Part shown: piece after piece, positions 1 to 9,100 of the stretch | Position numbering within the stretch: the first letter of the stretch is position 1 | Layout: each line of letters opens with the position of its first letter | Assembly: GCA_019648995.1 (NCBI GenBank) | Contig: BLXT01002468.1 | Span: 2,627,041-2,647,040, forward strand | Direction of reading: 5' to 3' | DNA length: 20,000 nt | Source of the DNA: Plakobranchus ocellatus | Taxonomy: Eukaryota; Mollusca; Gastropoda; Plakobranchidae | The notes under the pieces: model-generated | What the model was told of the DNA's origin: nothing | The model's database searches: none | What the model saw: the letters and a program-made list of their open reading frames with translations, nothing else | Translations under genes and position numbers: made by a program

Positions 1-1368
1 AAATATATATAGAGCCACAGAACAATGTTATAAAGATTGAAAAAAAATTTTGAAAAACAAATTAACCCAAAAAAATAAGAGCCTGTCCTGTCAGATAAAG
101 TTGACATGGAGGCTTGGTTTCTGTAATTGTCATAGAAATGATATCTTTTTGGTCAAATTAATAATATTCTCTCTCTATGTCTCTCTACATACATACATAC
201 CTGCAGAAAACCACATTCACAAACATACATGTGCTGGAGTGTATATATTTATTTTACTTCTACTGAAATCTAACATCAGATACCTCAGAATCCGTCAAGG
301 ATCCTTCCAGAGCCCAGTGTGTACTTATTTATTTGTTTCTGGGAGTGCAGTATTTGTATACTTTTTTTAAAGTTGGATTTACAAATAAGTTTTGGTTTTT
401 GAGAAAGTTTCCAAGCAAAATCTAGGAAGGATTTCCATATCAAAGAGCCATTCTTTAATCCTAGTACAATCCATCCAATATTAACCTTTTTTTGTGAATT
501 GCCACACCAAGGAGGACACACTAGTGAATTACAGCTTCATCTATCTTTACAAACACTAACCTCTTTACAGACTTGCCAACCCCTCCATATAAAAATGCTT
601 ATTTTTCCCTCTCAACACCCCAGTTTTTACTGGGTTTTTTTTTTTTTATAAATTTACAAAAGTGCTTATGCAATGCACAGAAACATTTTTTTTTTCAAAG
701 GAGATAAACAAGGTAGTCAAATGCTATTCAGCAATGACAGAAAAAAGCAATACACACAAAAAAACATACTACAAAAAATGCAGAGCCAAAAAATTAAAAC
801 CCTGTAGATCTATAGGCAATTCATACTGCTGGGAGTGCTGATTCAATATCCAGACTCTTGATACTACCAATCAAGGTCACTCATGATTGGAAGGGCTTTA
901 TTCTAGTACACCAGAGGAGCACACAGGGGAGAAAAATGCATAAATGGAATCTTGACACATATTTGGGGGCTTTTTTGTTTGTTTTTTTGTTGTTGTTTTT
1001 GCCTTAGAAAGTACACTAATGCACATCTGACTTTAGTTATTTGGATGTAGTTTCCTGGAGTTGAAAACCTTCCATAATGTGTAAAATTGTAACAGTATCT
1101 CCAACAGAAAGAGAAAAAATGTTTATAGAAACTTTTGATTCACCCATATCTAAAACTAGGTCGGTGAATAGCTGGAATCTTCTAGAAAATCAAGAATATC
1201 TAACTCTAGGTCTAGAATATATAATCTATAGATCTAGCCCTAAGCCTAGGTTTTGTTATTTCAAAAATTGACATACGTCCGATGGGTATTACTTTAGAAT
1301 ATATAAACAAAATCGCATAATAAAATGACTTCGAAACAATTTTAACTTTTGAGCTCTATAATAGATAC
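1..1368. other. Probable first intron of the left-hand minus-strand gene; no coding exon seen
   Basis: AT-rich DNA with poly-T runs (near 640-650, 685-695 and 970-1000), an ACAT microsatellite near 187-200 and a CTAG-rich palindromic patch at 1155-1250. Both strands have only short ORFs with no protein-like composition. A TTTATT at 898-903 is an AATAAA on the minus strand, so part of this could instead be a 3' UTR of a minus-strand transcript. I cannot separate the two. Confidence 0.4.
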
Positions 1369-1444
1369 CGAGTTGGTCCACTTTTGCCAAAAACGAGTTT
1401 AATTCTTCCTCAGAAGGTTGGTTTGGAAGACTTGGGTTCGCCAT
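1369..1444 (-). CDS. Candidate first coding exon of a minus-strand gene (TTC12-like N-terminus?), partial
   Basis: Read on the minus strand, an ATG at 1444-1442 opens 25 codons plus one base, MANPSLPNQPSEEELNSFLA followed by KVDQL, and stops at a splice donor G|GTATCT (GT at 1368-1367), so the intron is phase 1. The peptide has a polar start and an amphipathic EEELNSFLAKVDQL helix. This resembles the short acidic helix at the N-terminus of TTC12, a TPR/armadillo protein needed for cytoplasmic preassembly of axonemal dynein arms, but 25 residues are too few for certainty. No following exon is visible in 1-1368, so the rest must lie beyond the left edge. Supporting context: it is head-to-head with the ciliary gene IFT57, and an X-box-like element sits 32 bp upstream of the ATG. 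The same ORF can be opened from an upstream ATG at 1489, which would give 15 extra residues; I prefer 1444 because the peptide from there looks protein-like. It could still be a chance ORF. Confidence 0.4.
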
Positions 1445-1476
1445 GTTGATTACATTGGTTACTTCAAGAGCATGCA

Positions 1477-1490
1477 GTTTCGTAAGCAAC
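1477..1490. promoter_or_regulatory. X-box-like RFX binding motif between the divergent genes
   Basis: GTTTCGTAAGCAAC fits the ciliary X-box pattern RYYNYY-N2-RRNRAC at 11 of 12 constrained positions: the right half AGCAAC is perfect, and the left half GTTTCG deviates only at its last base. It lies 32 bp upstream of the minus-strand ATG at 1444, within the usual distance for X-boxes of ciliary genes. RFX factors drive IFT and dynein-assembly genes in animals (known biology). That this site works, and that it also serves IFT57, is inference. Confidence 0.4.
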
Positions 1491-1653
1491 CAGAGATGGT
1501 CATAATTTGATTTGTTGAAGATTTTTTTTTAAAAGCCAACAAAATTAGATTTTATATAGACTATTGTTAAATATCGTTGCTTTCAAATGGACTATTTCTA
1601 TAAAAATATTTGATGCAATTTTAAATATATATTTTGTACAATAAATGCTCTTT

Positions 1654-1661
1654 ACCGGAAG
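1654..1661 (+). promoter_or_regulatory. ETS-type ACCGGAAG core motif in the divergent intergenic region
   Basis: ACCGGAAG is the canonical core recognised by ETS-family factors and is common in TATA-less, bidirectional animal promoters. Here it lies about 210 bp upstream of the minus-strand ATG, in DNA slightly richer in CpG than its surroundings. A match this short can arise by chance. Confidence 0.2.
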
Positions 1662-2030
1662 CTTTCGCTCAGTTGCACACCAACAGCAAACATTCTTTAG
1701 TGTTGGATTGAAATCTGAACTGAATGCAATGAGAACAGAATTTTAATTACTTTAAATCTTGACTTGGTTACGTCTGTCCAACTGTATATTTAGTTGCGAT
1801 TTTAGCTAGCTGTTCTTCAATTTTTTTCATAATAATTTTGCCTCTTCAAAATTAAATTCGTTCTCTAGGTTCTAGATCCAACCGGTAAGCTACTAAATGG
1901 AACTAACATTAATGTGAAGTTTTAGAAAGTAGACTAGATCTAGATCTAGATATAATGTTATGCCTAAACAATTTAGATTTAGTCTTCCAATTTCACATAA
2001 TTTTTGAGGAACTTCAAGCTTAAATGAGGG

Positions 2031-2249
2031 TAATCCTTACCATCTGCGAACCCAACGAAACTGATAAAAATGATGTAATGAATGTTTTAGTTGATTCGTC
2101 CGATTTAGAAATAAAATGCAATAACTTAAAAATAAAACACAATTTAGATCTCTTGCATTTTATTTCTACATCAGACCTTATCAACTAAAAGTGCTTTATT
2201 TAATCAGTATAATCGGCAGGCCTAAAGAAAGTACAGATGGTAAGGATTA
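2031..2249. repeat. Imperfect inverted repeat, arms about 91-97 bp, loop about 31 bp (foldback or MITE-like)
   Basis: The left arm (2031-2121) opens with TAATCCTTACCATCTG, and the right arm (2153-2249) closes with its exact reverse complement, CAGATGGTAAGGATTA. The inner ends also pair: TTTTAGTTGAT and AGAAATAAAATGCAA on the left match ATCAACTAAAA and TTGCATTTTATTTCT on the right. The segments between the matched blocks have diverged but are of nearly equal length (38 and 43 bases, then 11 and 12), so this is one old palindrome and not a chance match. Weak pairing continues outward to about 2010 and 2270. Likely a foldback/MITE relic or a hairpin-forming insertion. Confidence 0.65.
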
Positions 2250-2991
2250 TCAAAATCGGACTTAAAGTTGTGCACCTGATTTGATCCAGTAGCATTGAGA
2301 GTATAGATTTAGAGAAGAGTTTCAATTATAACAGGAAGGCTAGATTTAGATGTCTATATCAGTTAGATCCTTTATTTTGCAAAGGTAAAGCAGATATTTA
2401 GTTTAGACCACATGTTGTACATAATTAGAAATTTTTGTGATAATAATAAACAAAATACAACCTTTCTTATCACAAAGCCTTGGGACCAAAACGTTTGTAT
2501 TTATATACAGTTTTGTAATAAGTCGGTATTTGTATTCTTTCTCTACGTTAATTCATTTCCTCTAACCACCATTGCATCCTTTTACATTTATGTTTCTTAG
2601 AGTAAGGTATTTATACACTTTTGTACTTTTTTATTTCTACTGATTTAAATCGTGATAAGAATCATATCCAAAATAGTTTTCAAAAATCAATAAAATCAAC
2701 TTAGTAATAAGTACAAAATTATTTTTGCCAAATGTTGTAGAGAACTTAGAATTCTAAGGTTTCTAAATATTAAAATGTTGATGAGATTTATACCTAGGTG
2801 CACAGGGCTTTCAGAATCATATTTTCTATGTTACATATCTTGTGACCAGCCCTGATGAGTTAATAGTTGCATTAAACCCTTTTGCAAAAAAAAATTTTTT
2901 CATTTTTTCCCTTCTTTGATCTAAATTGAATTATTTCCATTGGGAAGAAAAGTTTTCTTTACTTTCTGTGATTTTGCGAATAATTAAGTCT

Positions 2992-3006
2992 CGTTTTTTC
3001 TATCAG
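2992..3006 (+). promoter_or_regulatory. 3' splice acceptor immediately upstream of the IFT57 start codon
   Basis: CGTTTTTTCTATCAG, a pyrimidine tract followed by CAG, ends three bases before the IFT57 ATG (3010). A possible branch point (AATTAAG) lies just upstream. It implies that the first exon of the mRNA is a noncoding exon further upstream in 1445-2950, and that the in-frame codons upstream of 3010 (2926-3009) are intron, not protein. Confidence 0.55.
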
Positions 3007-3009
3007 ATT

Positions 3010-3182
3010 ATGACAGAAGAGCGGCGCCGAGGTGGTGGGGGAGGTGATGAAGATGGAGAAGGAGGGGGCCCAGGTTTGATTTACATGCCATTTGTGTTGA
3101 TGGAGGAGCTGCTAGACAAGCTGAGACTGCTGGGATATGACAAGGAATTTGCTCGCAAGATGAATCTCAAGCCAATAAGCAG
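3010..3182 (+). CDS. IFT57: IFT57 coding exon 1 (residues 1-58, split codon)
   Basis: Encodes MTEERRR, a Gly run with acidic residues, then the conserved start of the CH-like domain (LIYMPFVLMEELLDKLRLLG). It ends inside an Arg codon (AG|A, phase 2), as the conserved SR|HYFAL junction requires. The donor AG|GTTATA is weaker than the others; reading through it would meet a TAG two codons later. Confidence 0.9.
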
Positions 3183-6100
3183 GTTATAGCCTGTTAGTTG
3201 TTGCCACGATCTATACCAATATTTTAAATGTTAAATTAAAAGATGTTCTTTTGTGCCTGGTTGAAATTGGCATCCATGAATGAATGCTAATTCCTAATGT
3301 GTTAATAAATGAAATTTTACTTCTAATGTTTCTGTGATAAAATAGAAACTTTATTTTTGCTAACCTTGTCCTTTTTGGGAAGGGAGGTAGACAATTGTTA
3401 AATGTATAATCTTGTAAGTCATGAATGACTTTTATTTTATTCATACTTAAGTTTGTATACCATTGTACATTCTCTGCAAAAAATATATATGTCCAATAAG
3501 TGGGTTGATCACGCAGAAGACTAGTAATAAATATAAGCTTAAGTCCTCATTTTCCTTACTTTCACTGCTGAAAATGAAAATGTTTTAATTCCACTTCATT
3601 ATCACAAAAATGCAATAGCTCTTTCCAGCTTTACCATTATAAAGCATTTTAAATGTTTCTGGCTAGATGTCTTCTTCAATGCACTGATCTGGAATCATCT
3701 ATTTACATAATGAAAACATTTTGCCAGTGGATTCTAGGCATGCATTTTATTTAGAATAGGTGTGTTTGAGCCTGTTTGTGACTTGGCTTTGAAAAAATAG
3801 TATTTGATATTTTCTATACACTTAGATCACTATAATCCTCCATTGCCCTGAAGTTTAATTTTTACATTAAAAAAATAATTGCATGCTATATTGACTAAAA
3901 TTTATTGAGAAAACTGTGATTTAAATAACACAGATGGAAGAAATAAGGTCAGGGAGTTTTTAGGAAATCTAAAACTGATTTGGAAGGCCATGTGTTTTCT
4001 GAAAGAATTTTTACCTTCCACTTAAATCGAAGATAACAACCAAAAAAAAAAACCAAAAGACTGTCATACAGTATCTTATTTTCCAAATATTGTGCATCTA
4101 TTTTTTTTTTTCTATCCTCAGACATTATTTTGCCCTCCAGACCAACCCAGGAGAACAGTTCTACATGTTCACATCACTGGCAGCTTGGCTGCTCAGAAAG
4201 GCAGGCAGACATTTTGAGCAACCCCAGGAGGTGAGGTGGATGGGGGGGCAGAGCTGAATTTGCTTAAATTTTTACACCTTTCTTATCTCAGTTGCTGCTT
4301 ATTTTTTTTCTCTAGAAAGAGGAGGTTGTATTCTAACTTATGTAGTCATAAAATGAAATAATTATGTAATTTTAAATTTTCTTTTCACATTTTATGTGAA
4401 GATGAAAAATGAAGGAGACTTCTCCTGGATTTGCAAGTATTTTTAACAAGGCTTATATTATGATTTTTGTTGTATTATTATTTTTGTTTGTTTGTTTTGG
4501 TCCTTTTGTGTGTGTGTGTTTGTTTAATTGTTTTCTACTTTGCAACTGTAAACAAAAATGTGCATTTTATTTTTCTATTTCTACCAGTATGATGATCCAA
4601 ATGCAACAATATCAAGCATACTAGATGAAGTCAGGAAATATGTAAGTGTATCCTGTTGCAATTGTATTTGGAATGTTCACATTTTTAATTTTGATTATTT
4701 TCCTGCATGAATTTTGTTAACTGGGTTTTAAGGTCAAGATGGCATCAAATAATATCATATAAGTTGAAGCTAATTTTGCAAACCTTGCACAACTTTGTGA
4801 TTGTTAGTGGGAAAAAAATATTCTTGAGTTTTCTTTTCCATAAATGGTTTTGTGGTGTAATTTTTTCCCCATTTTTTTTTAAAGTAAAGTGATGAAAACT
4901 TTTTCTCAGAAACTATTTCATTCATAAGGAAAACAAATACTTGCAAGCATACTTGCACCAAGATCTAGATTCTGTGTCATATAAATTCTCCTTCCTTAAA
5001 AGTTCCTACTTTTAAGTTATATGGAGATGATTGTAATTTTTCCTATGTGTTGCAGGGTCATCCAATAGATTTCCCACCATCTAAGCTGAAGCAGGGCTGG
5101 GGCGAGCATGCCATCTACATCCTCGACAGACTTGCAGATGAGGCACTGAGGAGTATCAACTTCTCCTGGCTCAGGTAGTTTTTTTCTGGCTCTCTTTTTC
5201 TCTCTGTCTCTTCCTCTTCATCCATTTCTCTCTTTTTTCTGTCTTTTACTCTCTCTCTCATATACAGTTAGGTATTTTTTACATAGAATGTTTTCCTGCT
5301 TTTGCTTTTAAAAAGAAGAGATAATTTTAATATAGACATTAAGGGTAAAAGGTGTTGAAATTCTGGCAAAATAATCACTTTGAAATTTTATGGAATCTTG
5401 TAAGATTTGGAACTGATGTTCATTATTTGTTTTGCACTTACAGGGCTACTTCATTTTTATGCTCATTATTCCACCAATGGGTCGATGATATAATTGTTAA
5501 TATTTTCTGATCAGGTGTGTTCATTAATAGGGAGTGGGATTTTGCAGTTTGCTTAATATTTACAGATTTAAAAAAAAATGTTGTGGTTTATCATAAGTTG
5601 GCTCAACAGAAGGTTCATGATGGGAGAGTTACATTTTCATATCCTGTGTGACTTATAACAGAATCTTTTTTTTTTTCAAGAAAAGCATTTATAGTGTTTG
5701 TTTGTTGGTCACTATTGGAAAATTTATTCATTGAAACATTTTGATGGAAAAGAAAAACTTTGACAAACTATCAGTCTGCTCTTAGACACATGTTAGGCTT
5801 AATGGTACATAATTTAGAAAAAGTATGGGCTCCTGTAGGCCACTGGGTGTTGAACATAAATCATCCTAATGTGACTACACTTAAGGTGCAGGCACAATAG
5901 GATGATTTATGTTCAACACCCAGTGGCACTTAAGGTGCAGGCACAATAGGATGATTTATGTTCAACACCCAGAGCCCATACTGCAGTCATTATACTCTCG
6001 TTATATGTATTTTTTTAAACCTCATACTAAATATTTGAGAGTTTTTTTTTATCCTAAAGTAAAATTTAACACTTTCTGACAGTTGTTTGTTTCTCTTCCT

Positions 6101-9100
6101 CTCACAGACCCCAGTACCCAGAGGAGGAAATGGATGAGGAGCATGTGGTGGAAGATGATTCAGAACTGACTCTCAATGAGATAGAGAAATCCATGGCAAT
6201 AGGGGTAAGACATTATATTTTTTCCTTGGAAGAAGGTTATGTAGGGAGGATGAAAATTCAAAATTTCTAGGGGCTGTTTTTCAAAGAGTAAGAAAATTGT
6301 ACTAGATGAGGTTGTTCATTGAAGAAAAAAGTATTCATGATGCTTGGATTTTTTTTCAAGAGGCTGAGTGCTTAATTGGAGGGAAAAAATAAATATTTTC
6401 TATATCACTGCTAATCACAGCCTACCATTTTGATGATAATGAAGTCCTGACAATGTGGTAAAAAAAAAGAGATATAAGAATTTAAATTTAAAATAGTTTA
6501 TATTAATTTCCTTGTTGCTTTGCACAGTCCCTTTTATTCATACCTTGTTTTTGAGGCCTGAGCCTTGAAGACATTAGTGCGTCACCAGCTAGGCATATAG
6601 AAAATACTTTACACAAAAATTGGATTTTAACTCTCTTGCAGCGGATCCCATAGGGGTGACAGAAAAGGCCTTTTGTTAGCTGGGGCGGATCCTGTGACAC
6701 CTACGGGATCAACTTTAACCTCCCGTAACTCTCATGTTTTCCCCGCTAAAGCCACGGGAAATGCCTGTTACTATTGTATAGCCACTTCCCTAGACTCATG
6801 GAAAGTTTCGTACCATTCGGACATCGCATTTTTTGTTGATGACTGAAAAGGGACACCACTCTCAGATAGGTCTGAAATGAAACTAGATCTAAGAATCACT
6901 GCTTCTAACAAGCAAAAGAAAGAAGCAAGAACGAACTTTTTTTTATGTTTAAGGTAAATTAAAGTTTTTTTCTTCTTCTCACACCTCTCAAGCATGCCCA
7001 CAAATCAATAAAATCAACAGAAAGGACATTTTTTTTTTAATGAATTTTATTTCAGCTTACATCACAATTTCCAAAATTTTTCAAAAAAACAAAATATGTG
7101 CTGTTTCACAAAAATTACATAAAAATCAACATTTTAGATATGTCTTAATGGTTTATTTTATTCCAACTAGTTTGTTTTTGTCTTGAATCAGTCCAGATTT
7201 TATTAATATAGCTTAAATACTATTTTTTTAACAATATTTAGAAAATACCCCAAAAAGCTCAGCCACGAGCGCTCAAATAATTTCCAAACCCTCAGCCGCA
7301 AGTGAGTTAAAAGGATTTACCCTGAAATACACCAAGCTAGATTTGGAAACACGTTTTAGTGCATAGAGGCCTGTAGTTTTATTGCTTAATTTGATGCTGT
7401 GCAAGGGCATTATCGAAAATAGAACAATTGGCTTGATAATCAGCCATAGGCCATCCAAAACTTTGAAAAACTGTAGCATTGGTAAGGAATCAACATTAAT
7501 GAATCAACTTATATAGTGAAAGTTCTTAAATGGTATGGCTTTAAATTTTCTATCTGGCCTGAATTGTATATAGATCTTATAAAATTATTTAAATAGCCTT
7601 GACCTCACACCTGTGTGAAGTGGCAAGTATTGTTATTCCTTGTTCAGGAAAAAAAAATTGCTACACGGCAATAAATAGCCTTAAGTTCCAATCTTGTTGT
7701 GGAGTTTTGATTTTGAATGTGGTATTTCTCTTCCACTCTGTCAGTGTTGCAAAATGTAATTTTGGTTTTGCAAGATTTAAGTGTTAGATAGGGCAAAATG
7801 GAGCTATGCCAGGAAGATTATGTGTTCAGTCCTTGCATCAGTAAGATTTTGTTCTATTGCATATTTTCTATTAGAGTTCAGATGTGGAGGATGCAGATGA
7901 TGATGAGCCAATGCTTGACCTGGAAGGAATGAAACGTCTGAACCAGGGCAAGGTAAGAAATACAATAACATCAAAATGATAAACAGAGTGAAGCTTTGAA
8001 AGGATTTGTGCAAGCTCACAAAACTATCAGGAGAAAAAAAAGTATGGTTTCTTTTCAAGCAAGATATCTTTAAAAACTATGTTATGTTAGTGACTCCATT
8101 GGATGCAAAATTAGGTCCTCTTGTGTTTATGTGAAAGTGTAGCCTATATGTCCTATAAATCATCTAAATATTAAAAAAAGTTCTTACAGATTTTTTTTAG
8201 AATACTTCAAGATATCCAAAGGAATAGCAGTCTGTGATGGACAGCTTAATGTGCTGTTAAAGATGCTATTGATTTGATTCTAAGGACTTTTTTTTTTTTA
8301 CTGTGCTAAGACTTAAGGTTCATTGATTTGAAATTACTAAGCCTAAATTACTACATAAAATTCTGATACTGATATATATTTGTATCTACATCAAATGTTT
8401 TCACCCTCTATTCTGGTCGTTAATCTCCTCTGCTTTCAGACATTTGAGTCTGGCAAGCCAGAGGAGATTCTGGAATCAACAACAGACGCAGCTGATTGGA
8501 GGTTAGAGGTCGAGAGGGTTATGCCTCAGCTCAAGGTCACCATCCGCACAGACAACAAGGTCAGGGTCAGCTTTTGGTTACATGACTTAGCATCACTAAC
8601 CAAAACATGTTATAGCTTTGTCAATGAATCAGATTTAAATTGTACATGTGTACCAAGTGTCGAAGAAAAAAATTTGCCTAACAACCAGAAGTTCTCTTTT
8701 CACTCTTCATCCATCCTTTAATTTCTCTAAATATATTTCATGGGCACTTGTTTTCCCATGCTCATAACCAGTCTGAATTTTTGGGTGGAATACCTTTGCT
8801 TTGATTTTTTTTTTTTTTTTTTAAGACATTCTAAAGTGTTTATTGCAGGGAGATTCAAACACAAAGTAATTTAGCGTCTCTGATATTCTGTTATTTCTAA
8901 ATCCAATTTTTTCAGCTTTCTTTATCTTGAAACATAGAAATTTTCAACAGCTGTCAGTGTTGTATTGTGGAGATATTAAAAGTTTCAATGGCTACTAATC
9001 TCTTCAAGGAGCTAACTAAATTGTTCAATGTCACCTTCAACATCTGCAGTAATCTCCTTTGGACAATGCCTCCAATATTTGGAGAAGGCTGCATTACATG

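Larger units (their letters stand above)
1445..3009. other. Divergent intergenic region / IFT57 5' flank
   Basis: No coding sequence seen. It holds the X-box-like and ETS-like motifs at its left end, a strong splice donor sequence CCG|GTAAGC (GT at 1885) that could end a noncoding first exon of IFT57, a CTAG-rich repeat (AGATCTAGATCTAG near 1935-1950), a large imperfect inverted repeat at 2031-2249, and a splice acceptor directly before the IFT57 start. The stretch 2400-2900 is featureless AT-rich DNA. Confidence 0.5.

Noticed and set aside
50-370. 106-codon ORF on the + strand
   Set aside because: Low-complexity Phe/Ile/Leu/Tyr-rich translation of AT-rich DNA containing an ACAT microsatellite; no domain and no splice context.
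2926-3009. In-frame extension of IFT57 upstream of 3010 (MNYFHWEEKF...)
   Set aside because: It runs across a pyrimidine tract and acceptor CAG, is not protein-like, and would add 28 residues unrelated to IFT57.
6503-7479. Three minus-strand ORFs of 65-76 codons in intron 5
   Set aside because: They overlap repeat-like DNA and poly-A/T tracts, have no recognisable motif and no coding composition.
8560-8721. Continuation of the exon 7 frame into the intron
   Set aside because: Exon 7 ends at a GT donor exactly where the conserved TDNK|DWR junction lies, and exon 8 continues the conserved protein.
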